DNA from: CAVZVZ01 sp963778895
Lineage (GTDB): Bacteria > Actinomycetota > Acidimicrobiia > Acidimicrobiales > Acidimicrobilacustridaceae
Reading direction: 5' to 3'
Assembly: GCA_963778895.1 (NCBI GenBank)
Contig: CAVZVZ010000001.1
Span: 124,001 to 188,000 of the forward strand
Length of the DNA: 64,000 nt
A program made the position numbers and the translations under genes. Under the pieces are notes generated by a model. That model saw nothing but the letters and a program-made list of their open reading frames with translations, had not been told where the DNA came from and did no database searches. Within the stretch, counting starts at the first letter, position 1. Each line of letters starts with the position of its first letter. Positions 43,642-52,327 of the stretch are shown piece after piece.

Positions 43642-44691
43642 TCAGCCCGGGGCGTTGGCAGCCTTCTCGGCGAGCCGGGCGGCCGGCGGCTTCTCGGCGG
43701 CGTCCAGCGGGAAGTGGCATGCGACGTAGTGACCGAGACCGATCTGGCGCATCTTGGGCTCGACCTGCGCGCACATGTCCTGGGCGCGGTCGCAACGAGT
43801 ACGGAAGCGGCAACCGCTGGGAGGCGCCACGGGCGAAGGGATCTCGCCGCCGAGCGTCGTCTCCTCACGCGGCCGCACCGTCGGATCGGCCACCGGGATC
43901 GAAGTGAGGAGGGCGGCCGTGTAGGGATGCGCCGGACGGGCGTAGAGCTCGTCGGGGGGCGCCACCTCACACAGCTTCCCGAGGTACATCACCGCCACCC
44001 GGTCGCTCACGTTCTTCACGACGGCGAGATCGTGCGCGATGAACACCAGCGTGAGGCCGTAGCGCTGCTTCATCTCCTCGAGCAGGTTGAGGATCTGGGC
44101 CTGCACCGACACGTCGAGGGCCGACACCGGCTCGTCGCAGATGATCACCTTCGGATCGAGCACCACGGCGCGGGCGATGGAGATGCGCTGGCACTGGCCA
44201 CCGGAGAACTGGTGCGGACGCCGGTTCGCGGTGTCGGGGGGAATGCCGACGGCCTCGAGCGTCTCGTTGACCGTCGTGCGTTGCTCTTCTTTGGTTCCCC
44301 GCTTCCAGATGCGCAGGGGCTCGGCCACGATGTCGTACACGCGGCGGCGCGGGTTCAGCGACGAGATCGGGTCCTGGAAGATCATCTGCATGCGCGGGCG
44401 CACCGAACGAAGGTCCTGCCCGGTGAGACCGGTGATCTCCTTGCCTTCGAAGAAGACCTCGCCGCCAGTGGGGCGGGGCATCTGCATGAGCGCTCGACCC
44501 GTCGTGGACTTGCCACAACCGGACTCGCCGACCAGCCCGAGCGTCTCGCCTTCTTTGATGTCGAGGCTCACGTCCGAGACGGCGTGGACCTTCAGTCCGG
44601 TGGACCCGACCGGGAACTCCACGACGAGGTTCTCGGCCCGCAGCAAGATGTCGTCGGAGGGGCGCAGGTGCGCGGTGCCGCTTCCGGCCAT
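43642..44691 (-). CDS. dppF: Oligopeptide/dipeptide ABC transporter ATP-binding protein (OppF/DppF type)
   Basis: One of two ATPases of a peptide-class importer. It has Walker A GESGCGKSTTGRAL, Q-loop MIFQDPISSLNP, signature FSGGQCQRISIARA, Walker B VIICDEPVSALD and the switch His in IAHDLAVV. The signature Gln-Cys-Gln-Arg is slightly unusual beside the common Gly-Gln-x-Gln-Arg. The C-terminal extension with the Cys-containing GCRFRTRCDRAQDMC is typical of OppD/DppF proteins. It is intact and separated from dppD by 4 nt. Confidence 0.92.
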   Translation of the reverse strand: MAGSGTAHLRPSDDILLRAENLVVEFPVGSTGLKVHAVSDVSLDIKEGETLGLVGESGCGKSTTGRALMQMPRPTGGEVFFEGKEITGLTGQDLRSVRPRMQMIFQDPISSLNPRRRVYDIVAEPLRIWKRGTKEEQRTTVNETLEAVGIPPDTANRRPHQFSGGQCQRISIARAVVLDPKVIICDEPVSALDVSVQAQILNLLEEMKQRYGLTLVFIAHDLAVVKNVSDRVAVMYLGKLCEVAPPDELYARPAHPYTAALLTSIPVADPTVRPREETTLGGEIPSPVAPPSGCRFRTRCDRAQDMCAQVEPKMRQIGLGHYVACHFPLDAAEKPPAARLAEKAANAPG

Positions 44692-44695
44692 GTGG

Positions 44696-45817
44696 TCAGA
44701 GCTCCTGAGAGGTCGTGGGCGTGATCGAGACCGGCACCGCGGCCGCCGTCGCACCTTTGGCCTGATTGCGGGCCAGCGCGTCGGCGCCCTCGGGCGTGCC
44801 GACCGGGAACCAGCACCGGTAGTAGTGGCCCGGCGCCTCCGACTCGATGAGCGGCGGCTCCTCGGTCAGGCACTTGTCCTGCGCGTAACGACAACGCGGT
44901 GCGAAGTTGCAGCCCTTCGGCGGGTGCACCAGATCGGGAGGACGGCCGGGGATGGCGGTCAACCGGGTGTGGCTCTGGTACTCGAGCTTGGGGATCGAGT
45001 CGAGCAACGCTTCGGTGTAGGGCATCTTCATGTTCGCGAACAGCGACGCGGTCGGCGCTTGCTCGACCACCTTGCCGCCGTACATCACGGCGATGTCGTC
45101 GGTGCGCCCGGCCACCACGCCGAGGTCGTGGGTGACGAGGATCATCGCCATGTGCCGCTCACGCTGCTGCTGCTGCAGCAGGTTGAGGATCTGCGCCTGC
45201 ACGGTCACGTCGAGTGCGGTGGTCGGCTCGTCACCGAAGAGCAGCTTCGGGCCGCAGGCCAGGGCGATGGCGATGGTGACGCGCTGGCGCATTCCGCCGG
45301 AGAGCTGATGCGGGTACTCGTCGAGTCGCTGCGCCGGCTCGGGGATGCCGACCGAGCTCAGGAGCGAGAGCGCGGTCTCGTTCGCCTCGCTCTTGTCCAT
45401 GTGCAGATGGAAGATCAGGGACTCGGTGATCTGCTTGCCGATGCGCATCACAGGGTTGAGCGAGGTCATCGGATCCTGGAAGACCATCGACATCTCGGCG
45501 CCCCACACCGCGCGCATGTCGTCCTGCGAGTAGCCGATGATGTCGGTGCCCTCGTAGAAGACGTGGCCTTCACGGATCACGTTGCGCTTGGGCAGCAGGC
45601 CCATGATCGACCGCGACAGGATCGTCTTGCCCGAGCCGGACTCGCCGACGACGCCGAGGGTCTTGCCGCGGTCGAGGCTGAGCGACACCCCGTCGACGGC
45701 GCGGACGGTGCCACGCTCGGTGCGGAAGTGCGTCTTGAGATCGACCACGCGGAGGAGCCTGGTGTTGGCGTCCTTCGGTGTTCCGCCCGGAGCCGTCGAG
45801 ATGACCTTCTTGCTCAC
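44696..45817 (-). CDS. dppD: Oligopeptide/dipeptide ABC transporter ATP-binding protein (OppD/DppD type)
   Basis: The second ATPase of the importer. Walker A is GESGSGKTILSRSI, Q-loop SMVFQDPMTSLNP, signature LSGGMRQRVTIAIAL, Walker B LLFGDEPTTALD and the switch His VTHDLGVV. The C-terminal oligopeptide-transporter extension contains GCNFAPRCRYAQDKC. It is intact. The GTG start overlaps the stop of dppC by 4 nt. Confidence 0.92.
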   Translation of the reverse strand: MSKKVISTAPGGTPKDANTRLLRVVDLKTHFRTERGTVRAVDGVSLSLDRGKTLGVVGESGSGKTILSRSIMGLLPKRNVIREGHVFYEGTDIIGYSQDDMRAVWGAEMSMVFQDPMTSLNPVMRIGKQITESLIFHLHMDKSEANETALSLLSSVGIPEPAQRLDEYPHQLSGGMRQRVTIAIALACGPKLLFGDEPTTALDVTVQAQILNLLQQQQRERHMAMILVTHDLGVVAGRTDDIAVMYGGKVVEQAPTASLFANMKMPYTEALLDSIPKLEYQSHTRLTAIPGRPPDLVHPPKGCNFAPRCRYAQDKCLTEEPPLIESEAPGHYYRCWFPVGTPEGADALARNQAKGATAAAVPVSITPTTSQEL

Positions 45818-46812
45818 AGGCCACCTTCCTTGACGTCGAGGTACTCCCGCACGCGGTCGCCGGCGAGGTTGAGCGCCAGCACCGTCAGGAACATCACGGC
45901 GCAGGGGATGAGGCTGATGTAGGGCTCGGTCTGCAGGGCCTGGCGACCGTCGTTGATCATGCCGCCCCAGGTCGGGGTGGGCGGTTCGACGGAGAGACCG
46001 AGGAACGCCAGGCCGCCTTCGGCCACGATCGCCACGGCGATGCCGATGATGCTGAACGACAGCACCGGAAGGATCACGTTCGGCATGATCTCCTTCCAGA
46101 TCAACCGGGTGTTACCGGCGCCCAACGCTCTCGATGCCGTCACGTACTCGCGTTGGCTGTGCACCAACGTCGCCGCCCGCACCAGGCGCGCGATCGGAGG
46201 AATCGCCACGATGCCGATGGCGAAGATGACAGTGCTCAAGTCGCGGTTCTCGGGGCCCCGGAACGCCACGATGGCGAGCGCCAGCAGCAGGGCGGGGAAG
46301 GCGAGCAGCACGTCCATCGACCACATCAAGACGGCCTCGACCTTGCCCTTGAAGAAGCCGGAGACCACGCCGATCGTGCCGCCGAACAGGAGCCCGAACA
46401 GCACCGAGGCGACACCCACGGTGAGCGAGACACGTGCACCCCAACAAACCCGGGCGAAGATGTCGCGGCCCAGTGTGTCGGTGCCGAACCAGTGCTCGGG
46501 ACTGGGCGGTTGGCGGATCGCCGCGGACGTCGCCTTGTAGTCCTTGAGCGGCAAGTACGGCGCGAGGAGCGCGAGCAACACGACCAACCCGACCCACGCG
46601 ATGGCGACCCAGAAGACCCAACCGAGGCGCTTCTTGACGATCTCGTCGGCAGAGACCTGGTCGGGGTCGAGCGCGGAGAGGCCCTCGAGGACCTGGACGT
46701 CGCCGTCGGCGATCTCGGTGATCTCGGTGGCCAGGTTGCCGCTCCCTCCTCCACCGAAGAGGGAATCGTCCCGTGGTCCTTCCCAGGGGCGGTCAGGCGA
46801 TGGCGCGGGCAT
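45814..46812 (-). CDS. dppC: Peptide ABC transporter permease, DppC type
   Basis: A binding-protein-dependent permease with an N-terminal cytosolic segment of about 75 residues and six helices. HWFGTDTLGRDIFARVCWGARVSL is the DppC-type motif and ASRALGAGNTRLIWKEIMPNVILPV is the EAA loop that contacts the ATPases. It is intact, overlapping dppB by 20 nt and dppD by 4 nt. Confidence 0.92.
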   Translation of the reverse strand: MPAPSPDRPWEGPRDDSLFGGGGSGNLATEITEIADGDVQVLEGLSALDPDQVSADEIVKKRLGWVFWVAIAWVGLVVLLALLAPYLPLKDYKATSAAIRQPPSPEHWFGTDTLGRDIFARVCWGARVSLTVGVASVLFGLLFGGTIGVVSGFFKGKVEAVLMWSMDVLLAFPALLLALAIVAFRGPENRDLSTVIFAIGIVAIPPIARLVRAATLVHSQREYVTASRALGAGNTRLIWKEIMPNVILPVLSFSIIGIAVAIVAEGGLAFLGLSVEPPTPTWGGMINDGRQALQTEPYISLIPCAVMFLTVLALNLAGDRVREYLDVKEGGL

Positions 46813-47746
46813 GGCGAATCCTCGGATCGAGCACGGCGTAGAACATGTCGACGGCGAAGTTGATGAGCACGTAACCGACAGCGATCACGACCACGGCTCC
46901 CTGGACGGGGATGTAGTCACGGCCGATGATGCCGTCGACCGTGTACTTGCCCAGGCCGTTGAGGGCGAAGATGACCTCGACGATGAACGTGCCGCCGATG
47001 AGCCGACCGAAGTTCAAGCCGATGACGGTGACGAGCGAGAAGGTCGAGGGCCGGAACGCATGGCGGAGCAGGATCCGCCGCGGGGGCAGGCCCTTCGCCT
47101 TGGCCATCATGATGTAGTCCTCTTGCAACGTGGTGATGAGGTCGGTGCGCAAGAGCCGTAGGTAGACCGCCATCTCGGCCACCGCGAGCGTGAGCGCGGG
47201 TAAGAACAGGTCCTTCAGGTTCTCGGCGGGGTTGTCCATGAAGTCGACGTAGCCCGTGGCCGGGAACCACTTTAATCGCACCGCGAAGATCAGGATCAGC
47301 ACGATCGCGAGGATGAAGTTCGGTATCGAGAGCAAGGCGAACGCCACGCTCGTCGTCACGCGGTCGAAGATCCCTCCGGCTCTCTGCGCCGCGATGATGG
47401 CCATCGGGATCGACACGACCAGCGCGATGAACTGCGAGTACAGCAGCAGTTCGATCGTGACCGGCATGCGTTGCTTGATGGCCTCCCACACCGGCTGCTG
47501 GTTACGAGCCGAGCTGCCGAGATCGCCGGTCAGGGCGTTGCCGAGCCACGTCACGTAGCGAACGGGCAAGGGCTTGTCGAGGCCGAGCTCCTGGGTCTTC
47601 TGGTCGACGCACTCTTGACCGCCACCCAGCCCGCACAGCACCTGCGCGGTGTTGCCGGGAAGCAGGTTGAGCATGAAGAACGAGAGGAACGTCACCGCGA
47701 GCAGCACGAGGAAGAGCTGCAGGACCTTCTTGCGCACGAATCTCAT
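46793..47746 (-). CDS. dppB: Peptide ABC transporter permease, DppB type
   Basis: This six-helix permease starts MRFVRKKVLQLFLVLLAVTFLSFFMLNLLPGN, the DppB signature. KAKGLPPRRILLRHAFRPS is the EAA coupling loop. About 318 residues, typical length. A short extracytoplasmic Cys-containing loop (VLCGLGGGQECVDQ) is present. It follows the lipoprotein gene by 73 nt and overlaps dppC. Confidence 0.92.
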   Translation of the reverse strand: MRFVRKKVLQLFLVLLAVTFLSFFMLNLLPGNTAQVLCGLGGGQECVDQKTQELGLDKPLPVRYVTWLGNALTGDLGSSARNQQPVWEAIKQRMPVTIELLLYSQFIALVVSIPMAIIAAQRAGGIFDRVTTSVAFALLSIPNFILAIVLILIFAVRLKWFPATGYVDFMDNPAENLKDLFLPALTLAVAEMAVYLRLLRTDLITTLQEDYIMMAKAKGLPPRRILLRHAFRPSTFSLVTVIGLNFGRLIGGTFIVEVIFALNGLGKYTVDGIIGRDYIPVQGAVVVIAVGYVLINFAVDMFYAVLDPRIRHARAIA

Positions 47747-47819
47747 CGGCGGAAGACCTCCCTCGAAGAAGCGGCGTCGCCGGCCCGACCCCCCAGTACG
47801 TGGCCGGCGACGCCGACGA

Positions 47820-49580
47820 TCATGACGCGAACCACGTCTGCGTCAGGAACGTGATACCCCCGAAGCCGCCTGGCCCACCCATCGGGTTGGCGGCCGAGCC
47901 GTCGGGTAGCGGTCCGTTGGTGATGCCCCGAACACTGTTCTGCGCGACCACGGCCCATTGCGCCCGGTCGTACCAGATGTAGGGGGCGTCGTTGTTGATC
48001 TGGCGTTGCACGGTGGCGTACGCCTGCTTCCGCACCGCCGGATCGGTCGACGAACGCCCTTGCTGCAACGCCGCGTCGATCTTCGGGTCCTTGTTGCGGG
48101 CGAAGTTCAAGGCGATGCCCTCGCCGGCGTTCTCCGAGGTCCACCAGATCTCGTCGTAGTCGGGGTCGAGGCCACCGAACTGGCGCCAGTCGTAGGCCTG
48201 GTAGTTACCGAGCGCCGCGTTGGCGATGAAGGTCGACTGGTCGATCAGCGTGACGCTCACGTCGACACCGACGGCACCCCACTGCTCTTTCAACAGGTTG
48301 ATGACCCTGTCGTCGGTGCCGCTGTTCGCCAGCTCGAACGAGATCGGACCCTTCTCGGCCTCGTACTCGTTGACGAGCTCCGTGGCTTTGGCCGGGTCGT
48401 AGTCGGGCCAACAACCGTCCGGCGCGGGGTCGGCCGACTGACACGACGGGACGTCGACCCGCCAGGGCGAGCCCTGCGTGAAGATGCCGTCGCCGATCTC
48501 GCGTTGGCCCTCGTTCACGACCTGGTTGATGAGATTGCGGTCGGTCGCGTACGCCAGGGCCTGACGAACCCGGATGTCGTCGAGCGGAGGCTTCGACGTG
48601 TTGAGCATGATGAAGCCTTCTTCACGCTCACCCCTGTCGAGCACGATCTGGTATTGCCCGTTCTCGGCCGCCTGCTGGAACTTCTGGATCACGCGGGCAT
48701 CCGTGACGTGCATCATCGTGAGGTCACCGGCCTCTAGCGACGAGGCGCGGACCGTGAAGTCCGGGATCGGTCGGAACTCGACCGAGTTCAGATACGGCAG
48801 CTGCACGCCGTTCGTGTCCTTGCGCCAGTAGTTCTCGTTGCGAACCGCTTTGAACGCCTTGTCCGGTTCCCAACTCTCGTACTTGAACGGGCCGGTGCCG
48901 ATCGGGACCCGGCTGTCGGGATTGTCGGCCATGGCGGGCGCGGTGACCATGCCGCCCTGACCGGTCATGAAGACCGGGAACGTGGCCCACGGCGTCTTCA
49001 TCTTGATCACCACGGCCAACGGATTCGTCGGATCGACAGCGACCGAATCGATCGGCTTGAAGGCGATGCCCACGAGCGCGTCGGCGCGTAGCTTCTCGAA
49101 GAAGATGCGCATGGCCTCGCCGTTGAGCGGCTGGCCGTTGTGGAACGTGATGTTGGGACGGGCCGTGATGGTCCACGTCATGTTGTCGGCCGAAGGCGTC
49201 AGGGACTGGGCCAAGTAGGGCTGGGTGTTGTCGTTGGCGTCGAACGCGGCGAGCGGGTCGTACACCGCCAGGCCCACCTCGGTGCCGGCCGCCGCGAACC
49301 GGTTCTTCCACGGGTTGTACCCGTCGGACTCGGCCTCGACGCCGTAGACGAGGTCGCCGCCCTGCTGCGGTGTGCCGGATGCAGCGAGCGTGACGTCGGA
49401 CCCGAGCGGCGGCGCCGTGCCGGAGGTGTTCTCGCCGCTGCTGTTGCTGTTGCTCGAGCTACCGCACGCGGCGGCGATGACGGTGAAGAGACAGACGATG
49501 GCGACGAGCACGAAGGGTGCCCTGCGTTGCCGCACACTGCTGGCACTATTCGGGCTGGAATGCTCAGGCCAGTCGGTCAC
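47820..49580 (-). CDS. dppA: Extracellular solute-binding lipoprotein, family 5
   Basis: This receptor of the transporter is a 586-residue SBP_bac_5 protein. The N-terminus has basic residues, a hydrophobic segment (FVLVAIVCLFTVIAAAC) and a lipobox with lipidated Cys39, followed by a Ser/Asn linker. YNPWKNRFAAAGTEVGLAVYDPL, GTGPFKYESWEPDKAFKAVRNENYW and PYIWYDRAQWAVVAQNSVRGI are typical of the family. Peptides are the commonest ligand, but nickel, opine and heme importers share the fold. It heads the operon behind a strong promoter at 49647-49676. Confidence 0.92.
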   Translation of the reverse strand: MTDWPEHSSPNSASSVRQRRAPFVLVAIVCLFTVIAAACGSSSNSNSSGENTSGTAPPLGSDVTLAASGTPQQGGDLVYGVEAESDGYNPWKNRFAAAGTEVGLAVYDPLAAFDANDNTQPYLAQSLTPSADNMTWTITARPNITFHNGQPLNGEAMRIFFEKLRADALVGIAFKPIDSVAVDPTNPLAVVIKMKTPWATFPVFMTGQGGMVTAPAMADNPDSRVPIGTGPFKYESWEPDKAFKAVRNENYWRKDTNGVQLPYLNSVEFRPIPDFTVRASSLEAGDLTMMHVTDARVIQKFQQAAENGQYQIVLDRGEREEGFIMLNTSKPPLDDIRVRQALAYATDRNLINQVVNEGQREIGDGIFTQGSPWRVDVPSCQSADPAPDGCWPDYDPAKATELVNEYEAEKGPISFELANSGTDDRVINLLKEQWGAVGVDVSVTLIDQSTFIANAALGNYQAYDWRQFGGLDPDYDEIWWTSENAGEGIALNFARNKDPKIDAALQQGRSSTDPAVRKQAYATVQRQINNDAPYIWYDRAQWAVVAQNSVRGITNGPLPDGSAANPMGGPGGFGGITFLTQTWFAS

Positions 49581-49621
49581 GGTGGTCCCCCCTGTTGGAC
49601 GCGCCCTGCGAACTTTGCTCC

Positions 49622-49637
49622 TGTGACCCCGGCCACA
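49622..49637. promoter_or_regulatory. CRP/GlxR-like site in the dpp leader
   Basis: TGTGACCCCGGCCACA matches TGTGA-N6-TCACA except for one position. It begins 10 bp downstream of the -10 element, where a bound regulator would be expected to repress. The binding protein is inferred. Confidence 0.45.
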
Positions 49638-49646
49638 GGCGGCCTG

Positions 49647-49676
49647 AACCTAGGGCCGTCATTAGCAGGGTGTCAA
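49647..49676 (-). promoter_or_regulatory. Sigma-70-type promoter of the dpp operon
   Basis: On the minus strand TTGACA (49676-49671) is followed by an 18-bp spacer and TAGGTT (49652-49647). The expected start is about 60 nt upstream of the lipoprotein start codon. Confidence 0.6.
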
Positions 49677-49715
49677 TTAGCCCGCTCACTCTTTTCTGCC
49701 TCGGCAGCTGCGGCA

Positions 49716-50396
49716 TCACGCCAGCTTGCGGGCCAAAGTGAGCCCGTCGGCGATCGGGAGCATCACGGTCTCGGTACGGGGATCGTCGGCCGCGTGGCGG
49801 TTGAAGGCGCGGATCGCCGCGGTGTCGGCGTCGTCGGCACCCGGGTCGACGACCCGGCCCGACCACAGCACGTTGTCCACCGCGATCAGCCCGTTCGGGC
49901 GCAGTCTCGGGACCAGCTCCTCGTAGTAGGTGAGGTAGCCCCCTTTGTCGGCGTCGATGAAGGCGAAGTCGATGCGGGGCTCCTGCGGCAGGGCCGCCAG
50001 GGTCTCGGCCGCCGGCGCTATCCGTAGGTCGATGCGATCGGCCACGCCCGCGCGCTCCCATGCCCGGCGGCCGATGCTCGTCCACTCGTCGCTCACGTCA
50101 CAACACATCAGTTGCCCGCCCGGCGCGAGCCCCCGGGCGATGCAGAGGGCGGAGTACCCGGTGAACGTCCCGACCTCGACCGCACGCTCGACGCCCATCA
50201 ACCGGACGATCATCGTGAGCAACGCGCCCTGCTCCGGGGACACCTGCATGCGCGAGATCGCACCGAGCCCCACCGTCTCGTCGATGAGCGCCTGCTGGAT
50301 CTCGTCGATCGGCGACGTGTGCGCGACGAGGTACGCGTGGACCTCGGGCGACAACTGGAACGACTTCGGTTGCCGGGCTTCGTCGGGCGGTGTCAT
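49716..50396 (-). CDS. Class I SAM-dependent O-methyltransferase (caffeoyl-CoA OMT type)
   Basis: This intact 226-residue enzyme has the SAM motif AVEVGTFTGYSALCIARGLAPGGQLMCCDV, the metal-binding IDFAFIDADKGGYLTYYEEL, and LIAVDNVLWSGRVVDP and AIRAFNRHAADDPR. This is the cation-dependent COMT/Rv0187 group, which methylates catechol-like hydroxyls. The substrate is unknown. ATG 50396 is the downstream copy of a tandemly duplicated 17-bp start region; a six-codon minicistron ends on it. A hairpin-rich leader precedes it. Confidence 0.88.
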   Translation of the reverse strand: MTPPDEARQPKSFQLSPEVHAYLVAHTSPIDEIQQALIDETVGLGAISRMQVSPEQGALLTMIVRLMGVERAVEVGTFTGYSALCIARGLAPGGQLMCCDVSDEWTSIGRRAWERAGVADRIDLRIAPAAETLAALPQEPRIDFAFIDADKGGYLTYYEELVPRLRPNGLIAVDNVLWSGRVVDPGADDADTAAIRAFNRHAADDPRTETVMLPIADGLTLARKLA

Positions 50397-50424
50397 GGCA
50401 GACAGCGTGTCATGGCAGACAGCG
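50391..50424. repeat. 17-bp perfect tandem duplication at the O-methyltransferase start
   Basis: TGTCATGGCAGACAGCG occurs twice without a gap. Each copy holds an ATG on the minus strand. The upstream ATG opens MTRCLP and its TGA overlaps the second ATG, which is the gene start. Confidence 0.85.
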
Positions 50425-50439
50425 TCCCACGACTGCGCC

Positions 50440-50800
50440 CGAAAACGACGCTGACCCCGAGTAGCCTTCCGACCGAAGCCGGTCAGCTCCTCGGGGCCGA
50501 GGCGCCCAGGTCTCACCCTCGCTGCCTCCGAGCCGGTGAAGGCTCTTCGGCCCGAACACTCCGAGCTCACCCGAAGGGGAGTGCACCCGGACCGCTGCCG
50601 CCCTCTTGCGAGGCCGGCGGGCAAAACCCTCGCCAGACGCCCCGAGCCACTGCCAACCCGTCACCCTTGCCGTGCCGATCCCGCAGGACCGGTGCAACCG
50701 GGGCAGACCCTCTGCTTTGCGACATTGCTACCTTGCGGCAGTTTTGCCCGCGACATCGGGCCCTTCGGTGCCAGCAGCTCGTTCTTGCCTGGCAGACAGC
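50440..50800 (-). ncRNA. Candidate structured leader RNA upstream of the O-methyltransferase
   Basis: No convincing ORF occurs in the roughly 520 bp between the transglycosylase and O-methyltransferase genes. The minus strand contains a series of perfect short helices: CUGCC-GCAA-GGUAG (50741-50728), GCAGA/UCUGC (50715-50703), CCGGU/ACCGG (50701-50689), CACUCC/GGAGUG (50583-50557), GAGCC/GGCUC (50545-50530), CCUCGG/CCGAGG (50502-50489) and GCUGACC/GGUCAGC (50487-50450), followed by UUUU. GGGCAAA, a GNRA hairpin and CGCAAAGC occur in the order seen in cyclic-di-GMP-I aptamers, although the rest differs. The last helix competes with GACCG/CGGUC, as in an expression platform. The identity is unproven. 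Confidence 0.35.
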
Positions 50801-50829
50801 ACTGTGCACCCACGGAAAGGGCAGGTCAA
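50801..50829 (-). promoter_or_regulatory. Possible promoter of the structured leader
   Basis: TTGACC (50829-50824), a 17-bp spacer and CACAGT (50806-50801) on the minus strand precede the hairpin-rich segment. The -10 match is weak. Confidence 0.35.
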
Positions 50830-50943
50830 CCACTTTTTCCCAATCCCCAGGGTTATCCCGAACATTTCCGACAAATCCCCAAAGGTCGACGTGTTCTCAA
50901 CAGCTTCGCCCACAGGTGGAGGGCAGAAGTTTGCCGGCTCAAC

Positions 50944-52261
50944 TCAAGGGACCGGCGGGATCACGTACAGGTCGTAGCCGTGCGTGCGGTCCAACACGAG
51001 CGAGGCGTAGGCCTGCGAGTTGTTGTAACCGAGGAACGCGGCGCGCATCCCGTCGTCGGTGTCGAGGGCCCGACCGCGACACAGCAGACCGGCGGCTGCC
51101 AGCGCGGCGTCGTACATGTTCTGCGGGTCCGAGACACCGTCGCCGTTGCCGTCGCGGCCGAGGGTGCGCCAACTGGACGGGATGAACTGCATCGGGCCGA
51201 CGGCGCGATCGAACTCCGGGTCGGCGTCGAGGGCCCCGCCATCGCTGTCGGCGATCACCGCCGTGCCGTTCTCGCCGTCGAGGGGGATACCGATGATCGG
51301 CCGCGACAGATCGCCATTGGGCTGCACGACGGAGCCGCCGTAGGAGCCGTGACCGCTCTCGGTGCGACCGATGCCCGCCAACGCCGTCCACCGGAGCCCG
51401 CACGCCGGCTTCTCGAAGGCCAACGCGGTGGCCGCCTTCACGTAGGCATCGAGGACGACGAAGGTGAAATCGAGACCCACCACTTGGGCCTCGAGCCGGG
51501 CATCGGCCACCTGCCCGGCGCACGCGGGCGAGGTCAGCGGCGGCCCGCGATCCGTCAGCGAGTGCACCATCGCGGGTCGCCTCGGTCTCGGCTGTGCGGC
51601 CGTTGACGTCGGCTTCGTCGGCCTCGACCTGGGCCAGCACCGCGTCCATGCGACGCACCTGGTCGACGTTGGCGGCCAGCTCGGCGAACTGCTGCTCGCT
51701 GACCGTGTCGGCCAGCACGCGATCCCGAGTGCGTTGGTTGATCTCGTCGAGGTCGAGATCGGGGGTCACCGGTTTGCCGATGCCGCCGGTCATGTAGCTC
51801 GCGACGGCGAACTGCTGCACACCGGCGCGGAGCAGGGTGGCGCGGGCGTCGGCCTTGCGCCGCTTGCGCGTCGCTTCATTTCCCTGCCCGGCCAAGCGCG
51901 CGTCAGCCGCGCTCAGTACACCGAGCGTGGCCTCGGCCTGCGTGTAGGTGTCCCGGGCCGCGTTCAGGCGGTCCTCGGCGTCGCGATAACGCGCCACGGC
52001 CTCTCGGTAGGCCGGGCTGTCGACGGGGACCGCGAGCAGGGCCGGCGACACACGAGGGTCGGGTACCGCCGGAGTATCCGGCACGGCGGCGGGGGTCCCG
52101 CTGGAACCCGTGGGTGGCGTGGGGTCCTGCGCGCCCGCGCGGGGCGTCGCGGCCGACACCAGGGCGGCGACGAGAACCACCGCGACGAGCGCAGTGGAAA
52201 GGCGGGGGAGGCCGGGCACGGTCGACAAGCTTCTCGCGTCCAACCGGCCGATCGGTGGCAC
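50944..52261 (-). CDS. Secreted lytic murein transglycosylase (one frame break)
   Basis: This exported cell-wall enzyme has a signal peptide (LSTALVAVVLVAALVSAATPRAGAQ), a Pro-rich spacer, a roughly 150-residue coiled-coil region (DRLNAARDTYTQAEATLGVL onward) and a C-terminal transglycosylase domain. The catalytic Glu is in CGLRWTALAGIGRTESGHGSYGG. GPMQFIPSSWRTLG and a calcium-loop-like DGNGDGVSDP with QNMYDAALAAAGLLC follow. The frame shifts near 51565, between coiled coil and catalytic domain. The start may be 52261 or the GTG closer to the signal peptide. It is divergent from the methyltransferase gene at 52328. Confidence 0.85.
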
Positions 52262-52327
52262 CAGTGGCCCTGGTGGCGCTGCCTATACTCGACCGTTTCC
52301 CCTGACGACGCACTGCCCGGAGGTTCC

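Noticed and set aside
50440..50800. RNase P RNA, tmRNA or cobalamin riboswitch identity for the structured leader
   Set aside because: The universal GAGGAAAGTCC and ACAGAA elements of RNase P, the tRNA-like ends of tmRNA and the B12-box were looked for and not found.
50567..50977. Small ORFs on both strands within the O-methyltransferase leader
   Set aside because: Their translations are unlike known proteins, rich in Arg, Cys and Pro in shadow style, and lie across the perfect RNA helices.
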